A stretch of DNA of 64,000 nucleotides from Bacteroidetes bacterium HLUCCA01 (GCA_001314545.1 LIHN01000017.1:79904-143903); one strand, 5' to 3'. Shown: positions 26,520 to 35,609, counted from the first letter of the stretch. Notes: generated by a model not told the origin, from the sequence alone. Translations and numbers: made by a program.

Positions 26520-28724
26520 ATGAAATCCAAATCCGGCAAAGATCTGACCAAAACGGCGATTATCAGCTCCCTGACGGGCCTCGCTGCCGGGTTGCTGGCT
26601 TTTTTCATCACCGACCTTCCTCCGCTGCGCACGCTGGAGCTCAAATGGATTGACTCAATGTTCGAAATCCGCGGTCCACGGAGTCTTGAAGATGCGCCCA
26701 TCGTGCTGGTAGCAGTCAGTGAACAGAGCGACTTCGAGCTGCCGGTAAAATTTCCCTACCCCACCTCCTACTACGCCCGGCTGATTGACAACCTGAACCA
26801 TGCCGGCGCCGCCGTTATCGGAATTGACATTGTTTTTGACAAAGCCGATATCTATCACCCATCCAACGACTCCGCCTTCGCCCGGGCAATGGCAGAACAT
26901 GGTAACGTCATCCTGGCCGGTGATGTCCGCCGTGAAGTGCAGCGAACCTCCCATGCCGAGCTTCGCAGTACCGCATCCGGGCAACAGCTTGTGCAGCCCA
27001 TTCCGCTGCTCCGCGACGCCAATCCAAATCCCTGGGGCTTTGTGGCCGTCAACCGCGACCGTGACGGCTACCTGCGCAGATACCCCATCGTAACGTCGCA
27101 CTTTGAGTCGGATTACTTCGCCTTCTCCCTGGAAGTTCTCCGTGTTTTTGAATCGATTCACCCTGATGAAATACATCCCACTGATAACGGATATCGCATC
27201 GGTCGTCACCAAATCCCTCTGTGGGACGACCGTAATTTTTTCATCAACTATGCCGGTTATCCCGGAAGTTTTCCTGAGTACAATTTCAGCGATGTTATTG
27301 ACACCGAAGATTTTCTGACGCTGAATGAAGACGAGTTTTTCCAGATCAACGCCTTTGACGACCCTGAATTCGGGCTTCTTTATCAGGACATATTCCGCGA
27401 TAAAATTGTGCTCGTGGGTGCAACCATGCCTGAGCTGCACGACTTTTATCCCACCCCTTTTGCGCCCAACGGCAATATGCCGGGTTACGAGAGTCATGCC
27501 AATGCCCTGCAAACAGTACTGTCCGAAGCCTACATCACCCGTCCTGCCCTGTTCTACACCTTCCTGACCGTCCTATTCTGCGGTCTGACAGCGGCACTTC
27601 TGCTCGGATTTCTGGATATACGCCTGGGAAGCCTGGCTTGGTCGATGGCGTTGCTGGCCTACATCTACGCCGTTTACACGCTGTTTGCCGGGTATGGGAT
27701 TATACTGGAACTCACCGGTCCGGTCCTGGCCATGGTGCTCGGATTCGGATCATCCGTAGGGTACCGGTTTCTCACCGAGCAGCGTGAAAAGCAACGCATT
27801 CAGAATATGTTCGGAACATACGTATCGCCCGAGGTGGTCAACCGTATTATCGCCTCCGGACAGATGCCCCGACTGGGCGGTGAACGTACTCATATAACGG
27901 CCTTCTTCAGCGATATCCAGGGTTTTTCGGCCTTTTCCGAGAAGCTGACCCCCGAAGAACTCGTGGAACTCATGAACGAGTACCTCACGGCGATGACCGA
28001 TATCCTGATTGAAGAGGGGGGCACGCTCGATAAATACATCGGTGATGCCATTGTGGCCATATTTGGCGCACCGGTGAAACTCGAGCAACATGCATGGCAT
28101 GCCTGTGTGACGGCCGCCCGAATCCTGGAGCGACAGGCTGCGTTACGACAAAAATGGAAGTCGGAGGGGGATAAATGGCCCGCGATTGTTCACGGGATGC
28201 AGACCCGCATCGGCCTGAATTCCGGCGAAGTAATCACCGGAAATATGGGTTCACAGAAGCGCTTCAACTACACCATGATGGGCGATGACGTGAATCTGGC
28301 CGCCCGTTGCGAGAGCGGCGCCAAAAGTTACGGGGTTTACGCCATGGTAACCGATGCAACCCGGCGTCTTGCCGAACAGCACCGTCAGGAAGTTGTTTTC
28401 CGTGAGCTGGACCGCATCGTGGTGAAAGGCAGAACCCGGCCGGTAACCATGCATGAACTTGTTGACTTCCGCAAAAACTGCACCGATGACGATGTACGCT
28501 GTTTAGAGTTATACAATCGCGGACTGCATGCCTACTACAATCAGGATTGGGCGCAGGCTATTACCATGTTTGAACAGGCCGCTTCTCTGGAGCGATATCA
28601 ACCCGGCAGGGACGCTGGCATCGACACGAATCCATCCCTGGTGATGATGAATCGGGTGCGCCACCTGCAGCAGCATCCGCCCGTGCCCGACTGGGATGGC
28701 GTTTTTGTCATGACCTCGAAATAG
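26520..28724 (+). CDS. CHASE2-domain class III adenylate/guanylate cyclase
   Basis: 734-aa inner-membrane cyclase. One N-terminal helix (13-35), a periplasmic CHASE2 domain (about 40-340, with IVLVAVSEQSD and VIGIDIVFD), three helices (about 345-425) and a cytoplasmic class III catalytic domain (about 460-650). Catalytic features: metal-binding Asp465 in FFSDIQGF, Lys505 and Asp509 in DKYIGDAIVAIFG, and GDDVNLAARCE. The Lys suggests ATP as substrate. The tail (about 665-734) may be a TPR-like element. It probably senses something in the periplasm and makes cyclic AMP. The FecR-domain protein encoded two genes upstream is a likely input partner, as inference. Confidence 0.92.
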   Translation: MKSKSGKDLTKTAIISSLTGLAAGLLAFFITDLPPLRTLELKWIDSMFEIRGPRSLEDAPIVLVAVSEQSDFELPVKFPYPTSYYARLIDNLNHAGAAVIGIDIVFDKADIYHPSNDSAFARAMAEHGNVILAGDVRREVQRTSHAELRSTASGQQLVQPIPLLRDANPNPWGFVAVNRDRDGYLRRYPIVTSHFESDYFAFSLEVLRVFESIHPDEIHPTDNGYRIGRHQIPLWDDRNFFINYAGYPGSFPEYNFSDVIDTEDFLTLNEDEFFQINAFDDPEFGLLYQDIFRDKIVLVGATMPELHDFYPTPFAPNGNMPGYESHANALQTVLSEAYITRPALFYTFLTVLFCGLTAALLLGFLDIRLGSLAWSMALLAYIYAVYTLFAGYGIILELTGPVLAMVLGFGSSVGYRFLTEQREKQRIQNMFGTYVSPEVVNRIIASGQMPRLGGERTHITAFFSDIQGFSAFSEKLTPEELVELMNEYLTAMTDILIEEGGTLDKYIGDAIVAIFGAPVKLEQHAWHACVTAARILERQAALRQKWKSEGDKWPAIVHGMQTRIGLNSGEVITGNMGSQKRFNYTMMGDDVNLAARCESGAKSYGVYAMVTDATRRLAEQHRQEVVFRELDRIVVKGRTRPVTMHELVDFRKNCTDDDVRCLELYNRGLHAYYNQDWAQAITMFEQAASLERYQPGRDAGIDTNPSLVMMNRVRHLQQHPPVPDWDGVFVMTSK

Positions 28725-28790
28725 CTGCGTCCGCAGGCAGCCCGGCTGCAGTGCGATGCTCATGAACCGGTAAACGTGCTTAAGTTGCGG

Positions 28791-30578
28791 CTATGGCCAG
28801 GATGAGACATTGGCCATGTCGGAGTCCGGGCTGGTACCGGTATGCTGCATTCGCTGCAAGGATGCATACAGTCCGTTTCGGGCCATAAGCTCATCGTGAC
28901 GGCCACTTTCGGCAATACGACCCTCCTCCATAACCACAATCCGGTGTGCATTTCGAACCGTCGAGAGACGGTGTGCGATGACAATGGATGTCCGGTTCTG
29001 CATCAGCCGGTCCAGCGCATCCTGCACAATAGCCTCCGATTCACTGTCCAGCGCTGAGGTAGCCTCATCCAGCAAAAGCACGGCCGGGTCTTTAAGCAAA
29101 GCCCGGGCTATGGCAATCCGCTGCCGTTGTCCGCCACTCAATTTTACTCCCTTCTCTCCGATTTGCGTGTCGTATCCCTCCGGAGTGGCCATGATGAAAT
29201 CATGCGCATTGGCCGATCGGGCTGCCTCCTCAATTTCTGTATCGCTTGCATCCAGCCGACCGTACCGGATATTTTCGCGGATGGTGCTGCCGAAAAGGTG
29301 GATATCCTGAGGAACCAGGCCAATCTGCGCGCGAAGCGATTGCTGGGTAACGGTGCGGATATCGATACCATCAATACAAATACGGCCCTTTGTAACGTCG
29401 TAAAAACGGGGAATAAGATTCATCAGAGTCGTTTTTCCCGCCCCGGACGGACCAACAAGTGCGATAATTTCGCCGGACTGGATGTGTAGATTCAACGGAT
29501 GAATAATGGTCCGGGCTTCTTCGTAGGCAAATGCGGCATTTTCAAAGGTGATTTCACCCTTAATAGGGGGCATCGGACTGGCATCCGGTGCGTCCAGAAT
29601 CTCGGGGGTAGTATCCAGCAGCTCGAATATCCGTTCGGAGGCTCCGGCTGCCGTGTTGAAGGTGGTATACAGGCGCGACATCCCGCCAACGGATCGGGCG
29701 ATGTTGAAAGCATAAAAGATAAAAGCCACCAGGTCACCGGTGGTTAGTCGGCCCGCCAGTACTTCGGTTCCGCCAAACCAGAATATCATAACCATCAGCA
29801 GCAGGAAGGAAAAACCGATACTGCTCCAGAAGATATTGCTGAGCAGGGCACGTTTTCGGGCTGTTTCAAAAAGGATTTCGGCTGAATTCTGGTATCTGCC
29901 CGTTTCAAAGGGTTCGCGGGCAAAGGATTTGACCACACGGATAGCCGAAAGCGATTCTTCAGCGATGGAGGTTGTATCGGCCAGACGATCTTGTACCTCC
30001 CTGGAGAGGCGTTTGATTTTTTCTCCGAAGTAGCGGGTGGCGATGGTAACGAAGGGTACGGTCACAAATATAACTGCGCTGAGTCGCCAGTTCAGGGCAA
30101 CCATCAGGCCCAGCGAACCCATCAGGCTGATGGACTGCGTGAGTGCTTCGGAAAGCGAACTGGTAGCGGCACTGCGAACGGAACCGACATCGTTGGTCAG
30201 TCGGGAAGTAATTTCACCGAGTCGCTGGTTGGAAAAGAAGGTGAGTCCCAGTCGATGCAGCTGGGCATAGAGCGTCTTTCGCAGATCGGTCACCATCCGT
30301 TCGCCAATCCATTCCAGAATATAGGAGCCGGTGAATCCAAAAACGGCCTGCAGCAGGAAGATCCCAAGCAGCGCCAGGGCAATGGTGTTGAGCAGGCTCC
30401 GGTTACCCGCTTCAAAAACGGCATCGAGCAGTTCCCGAAGTCCAAGCGGAACAGTGAGCCATAGCAGGGATGCCAGCATGGCACTGCCCAGGGCGAGGAG
30501 GAGCTTGCCGCGGTAGGGTCGGGTAAAACCATAGATGCGCCGTAAGACGGCGCCCAGGGACTTTGATGTTGATGCCAT
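28791..30578 (-). CDS. MsbA-like ABC exporter (fused membrane and ATPase domains)
   Basis: 595 aa. Six transmembrane helices in the first 320 residues, then the nucleotide-binding domain: Walker A GPSGAGKTT near residue 380, signature LSGGQRQRIAIARALL near 479, Walker B VLLLDEATSALD, and switch His in IVIAHRLSTVRN. Homodimeric half-transporters of this type flip lipid A precursors, lipids or drugs. I chose the ATG at 30578; a TTG two codons earlier is possible. It is a single gene, divergent from a small hypothetical gene, and whether it is MsbA itself cannot be settled from sequence alone. Confidence 0.9.
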   Translation of the reverse strand: MASTSKSLGAVLRRIYGFTRPYRGKLLLALGSAMLASLLWLTVPLGLRELLDAVFEAGNRSLLNTIALALLGIFLLQAVFGFTGSYILEWIGERMVTDLRKTLYAQLHRLGLTFFSNQRLGEITSRLTNDVGSVRSAATSSLSEALTQSISLMGSLGLMVALNWRLSAVIFVTVPFVTIATRYFGEKIKRLSREVQDRLADTTSIAEESLSAIRVVKSFAREPFETGRYQNSAEILFETARKRALLSNIFWSSIGFSFLLLMVMIFWFGGTEVLAGRLTTGDLVAFIFYAFNIARSVGGMSRLYTTFNTAAGASERIFELLDTTPEILDAPDASPMPPIKGEITFENAAFAYEEARTIIHPLNLHIQSGEIIALVGPSGAGKTTLMNLIPRFYDVTKGRICIDGIDIRTVTQQSLRAQIGLVPQDIHLFGSTIRENIRYGRLDASDTEIEEAARSANAHDFIMATPEGYDTQIGEKGVKLSGGQRQRIAIARALLKDPAVLLLDEATSALDSESEAIVQDALDRLMQNRTSIVIAHRLSTVRNAHRIVVMEEGRIAESGRHDELMARNGLYASLQRMQHTGTSPDSDMANVSSWP

Positions 30579-30627
30579 AGCCAAGGATAACCTAAAATTG
30601 AAACAAATGATTCATAAAATGCGTAAC

Positions 30628-30639
30628 TTGTATATACAA
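30628..30639. promoter_or_regulatory. Perfect 12-bp palindrome before the 66-aa gene
   Basis: TTGTATATACAA lies 14 bases before the start of a small gene and between divergent genes. It could be an operator or part of a promoter; no regulator is assigned. Confidence 0.3.
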
Positions 30640-30653
30640 TTAGACAAATAAAC

Positions 30654-30854
30654 ATGCGTATGAACTCTGTATCGGCTATCTATCCATTCGAAATGCACTG
30701 GGGAAACAGCGATTTTGTGGTACCCGAAATTTCTGATTACTACAAGCGTAAGGAAGCGGCTGCCAAAACTGCTGATCTTGACGAGCGTGAAGCGTCCGTG
30801 AAGGAGTCTATCGAGGATGTTATTCATCATTATGCCGGTGTGCGATTGTGGTGA
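30654..30854 (+). CDS. Small hypothetical protein, 66 aa
   Basis: I do not recognise it. It is an acidic/basic soluble protein with no signal or membrane helix. The C-terminal half (YYKRKEAAAKTADLDEREASVKESIEDVI) is predicted helical, with spacing suitable for a coiled coil. It is divergent from the ABC exporter gene, 75 bases between the starts, with a palindrome in between. A real gene is likely because the frame has normal codon use and its own leader, but proof is lacking. Confidence 0.5.
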   Translation: MRMNSVSAIYPFEMHWGNSDFVVPEISDYYKRKEAAAKTADLDEREASVKESIEDVIHHYAGVRLW

Positions 30855-31008
30855 TACCGTCTTGCGCTGTTCCTGAGTAAACCTGAGGTGAGTCCAACAT
30901 TGGCGCGCCCAATCTAACGGGCACGGATTTGTTTCGGTAACCGGTGAAATTGACAGGCAGACTGCCCGCAGCCAATCCGGCGGGCGACCCATAGATGTAC
31001 AAAAAGAG

Positions 31009-31037
31009 TTGACAACGGCACATATTAATCGTAATAT
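31009..31037 (+). promoter_or_regulatory. Sigma-70-type promoter of the ars operon
   Basis: TTGACA, 17 bases, then TAATAT: a nearly perfect housekeeping promoter in E. coli terms, about 45 bases before arsR. The -10 element runs into the ArsR operator. Confidence 0.7.
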
Positions 31038-31050
31038 TGCGATATGCAAT
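31036..31050. promoter_or_regulatory. Candidate ArsR operator
   Basis: ATTGC-GATAT-GCAAT, a perfect inverted repeat overlapping the -10 box of the ars promoter. Repressor binding here would block RNA polymerase. The binding is inferred. Confidence 0.6.
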
Positions 31051-31082
31051 TATAACAAACAATAGCCCTTACCAAAACCGCT

Positions 31083-31415
31083 ATGGGAGCTACCAAAACA
31101 GGATTTTATACCGAACAGCAGGAGGCTATGGCCACCATTACCAAGGCCCTCGGACATCCGGCCCGAATTGCCATTATTCAGGAACTGGCAAAAAACAGCG
31201 CCTGCCAATGCGGCGAGCTGGTCTTGAGTGTAGGACTTGCCCAGTCTACCATTTCCCAGCATCTCAAAGAACTGAAAAATGCCGGACTGATAAAAGGATC
31301 CCTCACAGACGACCGGCCCTGTTATTGCCTTGATCGTGAAAAACTGGCTGAAGCCGCCTCCTTTTTGAAAGAAACCATGCTCCAGGCGTCTATGCAGGTG
31401 TCTGACTGCTGTTAA
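31083..31415 (+). CDS. arsR: ArsR/SmtB-family arsenic-responsive repressor
   Basis: 110-aa winged-helix repressor. The DNA-recognition helix is LAQSTISQHLKEL, with GLIKGSLTDDRPCYCLD in the wing. Candidate thiol ligands are Cys41 and Cys43 (ACQCGEL), Cys80 and Cys82, and the C-terminal pair Cys109-Cys110. The C41-x-C43 position lies just before the recognition region, unlike the helix-alpha3 CVC of E. coli ArsR, but similar thiol placements occur in other family members. It is first in the arsR-arsD-arsA-hesB operon behind an overlapping promoter/operator. Confidence 0.9.
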   Translation: MGATKTGFYTEQQEAMATITKALGHPARIAIIQELAKNSACQCGELVLSVGLAQSTISQHLKELKNAGLIKGSLTDDRPCYCLDREKLAEAASFLKETMLQASMQVSDCC

Positions 31416-31441
31416 CTCCCACATTCCATCGAAATACGATT

Positions 31442-31786
31442 ATGAAAGTTGAAATATTTGAACCCAACCTCTGCTGCTCAACGGGTGTCTGTGGTCCAAC
31501 CCCGGATAAAGCCCTGGTTAACTTGCAGGAGATGGTTTCTGCAGCAAAAAAAGCAGGGGTTACCATCCATCGTTATGCCATCAACCAGCAACCCCTGGCC
31601 TTCACCGGCAACGATGTGATCCGCGCCTATATCAAGGAAAACGGTACTGGAAATTTTCCGGTGACCCTGATTGACGGGAAAGTCGTCAAAGAAAAGGCCT
31701 ATCCGGATCTTCAGGAACTTGCCGCTCACGTTCCCCAACTCGAGGGCGTTAAGCTCGCAACAACCGTACTCAGCTCGTTCAGCTAG
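31442..31786 (+). CDS. arsD: ArsD arsenic metallochaperone
   Basis: 114 aa, thioredoxin-like fold. The essential thiols are Cys11, Cys12 and Cys17 (LCCSTGVCG), matching Cys12-Cys13-Cys18 of the R773 ArsD. ArsD carries trivalent arsenic or antimony to ArsA and raises its affinity. Here it sits between arsR and arsA as usual. The distal vicinal Cys pairs seen in plasmid ArsD are absent, as in many chromosomal forms. Confidence 0.95.
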   Translation: MKVEIFEPNLCCSTGVCGPTPDKALVNLQEMVSAAKKAGVTIHRYAINQQPLAFTGNDVIRAYIKENGTGNFPVTLIDGKVVKEKAYPDLQELAAHVPQLEGVKLATTVLSSFS

Positions 31787-31875
31787 AAGCGGACTTACCC
31801 ATCATCCCACGTCAGCCCGTGCCACCATGCGCACGGTGCGCGTTGCAAACCCCACCAACGACAAGGCTACTGACC

Positions 31876-33705
31876 ATGCAATCACATCCCGGCTCCGATT
31901 CCACGCAATATGTATTTTTTTCCGGGAAGGGCGGAGTAGGCAAGAGCAGCATGGCCGCGGCCAGGGCTGTATACGAAGCCGACCGTGGAAGGCGAACCCT
32001 GCTGGTTTCCACCGACCCTGCCGGTAATCTCGGAGATATATTTGAAGTGCCCATCAGCACCGACACGGTTACGGTAAGCCCGAATCTGCAGGTAATTCAA
32101 CTGGATGCCGACAAAATTACCGATGCCTACAAGCGCAAAATGCTGGCTCCGTTGGAGGAAATCCTGGATGAACTGGCCATGGAGTCGGTAAGGGAGCAGT
32201 TCAACGGCGGATGCACGGTTGAAATCGCCACGTTCGACCGCTTTACAGATTTTCTCAGCAATACCGGTTACGATGTCGTGGTATTTGACACCGCACCCAC
32301 AGGCCATACCCTCCGCCTGATGACCCTGCCCGGCGAGTGGAGCGATTACATCACAAAAAGTGAACAGGGTAGCGGCCAGACCTGCATCGGTCCGGTTTCA
32401 CAAATTCAGGAATCCAAAAAGAAATACGATGCGGCCGTTCAGGTACTCCGGGACCCGCAACGAAGCACCATGTTTCTGGTAGCCCGGCCTGAAAAAACGT
32501 CCGTTTTTGAAACACTACGAGCCAAAGCTGAGCTTGAAAAAACCGGCATCACTCATTTTGAACTCATTGTCAACGGTGTTTTTCCCTCCGATGAAGCGGG
32601 TACTATTTTCGCTGAACAGCGAAAAAACCAGCAGCGCTACATTGAAACACTGCAAGAAAGTACCCTCCCGTTAATCCAGGTTGCCATGCAGTTGGGTGAG
32701 ATTAAAGGTGTTGAAACCCTCACCCGATTTGGGAATATGGTATTCGGAGGGCAATCGGCCCGGGTATCCGTCCGCCATGAAGAAACCCAACCCTTTCAGG
32801 GCTTTGCAGGTCCGGCCGAACTCGACCGTCTTCTGAATCGTGCCGGTAACCGGCGTATCCTGGCTTTTACAGGAAAAGGAGGTGTCGGGAAAACGGTAGC
32901 GGCCTGTGCCATGGCCATGGAGACCGGTACCCGGGGTAAAACCCTGCTGATTACCACCGATCCCGCCGCTCATATCGGGCAGGTACTGGACACGGATGTA
33001 GGACACCTCCCCCGCGAAATCAGCACAGGGGTCTGGGCGGCCAACATCGACCAGCGACTGGCGGCGGAGGCCTACAAGACCCAGATTCTGGATGATGCCA
33101 AATCCAACGGCTACTCAGACGACGTGCTGGCCTCCATTCAGGAGGAGCTCGAATCGCCCTGTACGGAAGAGATTGCCATATTTGAGCATTTTTCAAAGTA
33201 CATCAACGATCCGCAGTGGGAGTACATCGTGCTGGATACGGCGCCTACCGGACACACCCTGCGCCTGCTGGAACTACCCTTTGATTATCAGAAACAAATT
33301 CAGATGAAAGCCCAGGATCATCCGGATGACGCCTCCGGTCAGTCGCAGAAACAAAATCTGGAGACCGTGATTGAGCAGATGAAAAATCCTGCTATCACCA
33401 CCTTCTTCCTGGTAGCCTATCCCGAATTCACGCCACTGCATGAAAGTCGCAGGGCGGCCGACGACCTCGCACGGGTTGGGATACAGGTGCAGGGCGTCCT
33501 TCTCAACCATGTACTCAATCGGGATGACTGTGACGGTGAGTTTGCTTCAGCACGTTACGCCATGCAGCAGTACTATTTACACGAAGCTGCCGGGTTATTC
33601 GACGTTCCCCTGTTTGCAGTTCCACTCAGATCAACCGAAATTACCGGCATCGACCAGGTCAATGCCCTTCGTTATTCACTCTTACCTCAAATTCTAAACG
33701 CATGA
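31876..33705 (+). CDS. arsA: ArsA arsenical pump-driving ATPase
   Basis: 609 aa, two homologous ATPase halves. Walker A motifs are SGKGGVGKSS in the first half and TGKGGVGKTV in the second, each with DTAPTGHTLRL. The three metal-binding cysteines of E. coli ArsA are kept: Cys113 (GGCTVEIA), Cys170 (TCIGPV) and Cys429 (SPCTEEIAIF). I placed the start at 31876 because upstream residues do not resemble ArsA. ArsA normally powers an ArsB or Acr3 permease, but none is encoded in this operon. Its stop overlaps the next gene (ATGA). Confidence 0.95.
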   Translation: MQSHPGSDSTQYVFFSGKGGVGKSSMAAARAVYEADRGRRTLLVSTDPAGNLGDIFEVPISTDTVTVSPNLQVIQLDADKITDAYKRKMLAPLEEILDELAMESVREQFNGGCTVEIATFDRFTDFLSNTGYDVVVFDTAPTGHTLRLMTLPGEWSDYITKSEQGSGQTCIGPVSQIQESKKKYDAAVQVLRDPQRSTMFLVARPEKTSVFETLRAKAELEKTGITHFELIVNGVFPSDEAGTIFAEQRKNQQRYIETLQESTLPLIQVAMQLGEIKGVETLTRFGNMVFGGQSARVSVRHEETQPFQGFAGPAELDRLLNRAGNRRILAFTGKGGVGKTVAACAMAMETGTRGKTLLITTDPAAHIGQVLDTDVGHLPREISTGVWAANIDQRLAAEAYKTQILDDAKSNGYSDDVLASIQEELESPCTEEIAIFEHFSKYINDPQWEYIVLDTAPTGHTLRLLELPFDYQKQIQMKAQDHPDDASGQSQKQNLETVIEQMKNPAITTFFLVAYPEFTPLHESRRAADDLARVGIQVQGVLLNHVLNRDDCDGEFASARYAMQQYYLHEAAGLFDVPLFAVPLRSTEITGIDQVNALRYSLLPQILNA

Positions 33706-33992
33706 ATGTAACATCCAAAGCAGTTGAAACCCTGCGTACCGTAATTCCCGCTGAAGACCTGACTACCGGCACCGTCCGTTTTTACATGGCCGAAGGTTGC
33801 TGCGGACCATCCCTGCAGATGGGACTGACCACAGAAACCCCCGAAACGGACCATCTTTTTGAGGTGGAAGGTGTACGGTTCAGTGTTGACCGTGACGCGC
33901 AGGAGCAGGTTGCAGAAGTAACCCTGGATGCCGATGAAACCGGATTCCGACTGGAAGGTTATATCGCACCGGCCTGCCAAACGGATAACTAA
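33702..33992 (+). CDS. HesB/IscA-like small protein of the ars operon
   Basis: 96 aa, resembling the HesB-like (A-type iron-sulfur carrier) fold. Landmarks are VRFYMAEGCCGPSLQMGL and the beta-rich segment EGVRFSVDRDAQEQVAEV. Vicinal Cys33-Cys34 replace the single Cys of IscA, and the C-terminal Cys-Gly-Cys is reduced to one Cys92. A related group has selenocysteine at the GCGGP-like site. It overlaps arsA by four bases, so it is translationally coupled to the operon. The Cys pair could bind arsenite or another soft metal; this is inference, as is a role in iron-sulfur repair during arsenic stress. Confidence 0.7.
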   Translation: MNVTSKAVETLRTVIPAEDLTTGTVRFYMAEGCCGPSLQMGLTTETPETDHLFEVEGVRFSVDRDAQEQVAEVTLDADETGFRLEGYIAPACQTDN

Positions 33993-34109
33993 CGATCCGG
34001 TCTGGTCGTTACAAGAGCCGATATCATCGGTACGCCAGGGTAACCGGCTGCGGGTGCAGTTCGCAACCATGCCATCCCCGGCAGGTTGTCTTCCGGTAAG
34101 CCGTGGTAT

Positions 34110-35609
34110 CTATCGGACGGCGTAGTTCTCCAGTACATCGGCCATACCCCGGTCATTGGACAGCCGGGGTACCTTGTTTTGTCCGCCCAGCTTGCCGGCG
34201 TCACGCATATAGCTGCGGAACGCATCGCGTTTGAGCGGCGTAATAACCAGCGGTCGCAGGATTTTGCCCCTGATCAGATCGTCGTAATAGATGTTCTGTT
34301 TGCGCATTTCCTCGTCCAGCGCAACCGAGAATTCGTCCATAGACGCAGGCTGTTCATCGAATTCTACGAACCACTCGTGATAGGGTGGACCGCTTACAGG
34401 GTTCACCTGGGGCGCAACCGTGAATTCGATAGTCCGGGTATCAAATCGGCGGGCTGCTGCCATCATGGCCTCCTCAACTTCCTTGCCGATGACATGCTCC
34501 CCGAATGCTGAAATATAGTGCTTGATCCGACCGTTGACCCGCAGCCGGTAGGGCTTGACCGATAGAAATTCAACGGTGTCACCGATGCTGTATCCCCACA
34601 ATCCGGCGTTGTTGTTGATAATGACCGCATAACTGACACCCGGTTCAACCTGGTCAATCATCAGCCGGGTAGGGTGCTCATTGAAGAACTCATCGGCCGG
34701 AATAAACTCAAAGAAAATACCGGAATCGGAGTTCAGCAACAGTCCCTGGTGGTCGGGCATATCCTGGAAGGCGATGAAGCCCTCACTGGCGGGGTAGGTT
34801 TCTACACTGTCTACCCGAAATCCTGCCAGCTCTTCCAGCTTCTTGCGATAGGGTTCCATATTTACGCCGCCATAGACAAACAAGCTGAAATTCGGGAAGA
34901 TATCGCGGATGGTTTTCTTGCCGGTCCGTTCCAGCAGACGCTCATAATACATCTGCACCCAGGGTGGAATACCGGATATCATGGTCATGTTGGCATGCAT
35001 GGTTTCATCCACAATCCGTTCTACCTTCACCTCCCAGTCTTCGATGCAGTTGGTTTCGTAGCTGGGTTTCTGATTGGTTTTCAGCCAGGCCGGAACCTGA
35101 TGATTGACAATGCCGGATAGCCGGCCGGTAGGAATGCCCCCCACCGATTCCAGTTCAGGACTCCCGGACAGGAAGATAATCTTGCCGTCCAGATATGCGA
35201 AATTTCCGGAGCGTGCCGCGTAGTTGAACGATGCATTCCGGGCGGTACCGAAGTGATTGAAAAGACTGTCTTTGGTCAGGGGAATGTACTTCACCCCGGA
35301 GGTGGTACCCGAGGTTTTGGCAAAGTACAGGGGTCTGCCGGGCCAGAGGATGTTTTCCCCGCCCTCCTTGATCATTTCAACGTAGGGTTTGAGTGCCTCG
35401 TAATCACGGATGGGGACCCGTTCACGGAAGTCTTCGTAGGTGCGGATACCGGCAAAGTCGTGATCTTTGCCAAAGCGTGTTCCGGCCGCTTTTTTAACGA
35501 TGTTTGTCAGAATACGGTGCTGACTTTGCGATGCGGTTGCGGACCAGGCATCGATATCCCGGGCAATTTTACGGGCGAAGGGCTTGACTACAAATGATCT
35601 GATTCCCAT
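34110..35609 (-). CDS. GH3 auxin-responsive promoter-family (acyl-adenylating) protein
   Basis: 499 aa. The GH3 family belongs to the acyl-adenylate/thioester-forming superfamily; plant members conjugate amino acids to hormones. The ATP/AMP motif YFAKTSGTTSGVKYIPLT is near residue 95-112, with YPASEGFIAFQ and YSIGDTVEFLS further on. Bacterial GH3 members are common in Bacteroidota but their substrates are unknown. It is convergent with the arsenic operon and 32 bases downstream of the NhaC gene's start side on the same strand; co-transcription is possible but not shown. Confidence 0.88.
   Translation of the reverse strand: MGIRSFVVKPFARKIARDIDAWSATASQSQHRILTNIVKKAAGTRFGKDHDFAGIRTYEDFRERVPIRDYEALKPYVEMIKEGGENILWPGRPLYFAKTSGTTSGVKYIPLTKDSLFNHFGTARNASFNYAARSGNFAYLDGKIIFLSGSPELESVGGIPTGRLSGIVNHQVPAWLKTNQKPSYETNCIEDWEVKVERIVDETMHANMTMISGIPPWVQMYYERLLERTGKKTIRDIFPNFSLFVYGGVNMEPYRKKLEELAGFRVDSVETYPASEGFIAFQDMPDHQGLLLNSDSGIFFEFIPADEFFNEHPTRLMIDQVEPGVSYAVIINNNAGLWGYSIGDTVEFLSVKPYRLRVNGRIKHYISAFGEHVIGKEVEEAMMAAARRFDTRTIEFTVAPQVNPVSGPPYHEWFVEFDEQPASMDEFSVALDEEMRKQNIYYDDLIRGKILRPLVITPLKRDAFRSYMRDAGKLGGQNKVPRLSNDRGMADVLENYAVR

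Noticed and set aside
26296..26701. Minus-strand open frames with QLSVVSC repeats
   Set aside because: They are read-outs of the GACAACT heptamer repeat and the neighbouring gene's other strand, not proteins.
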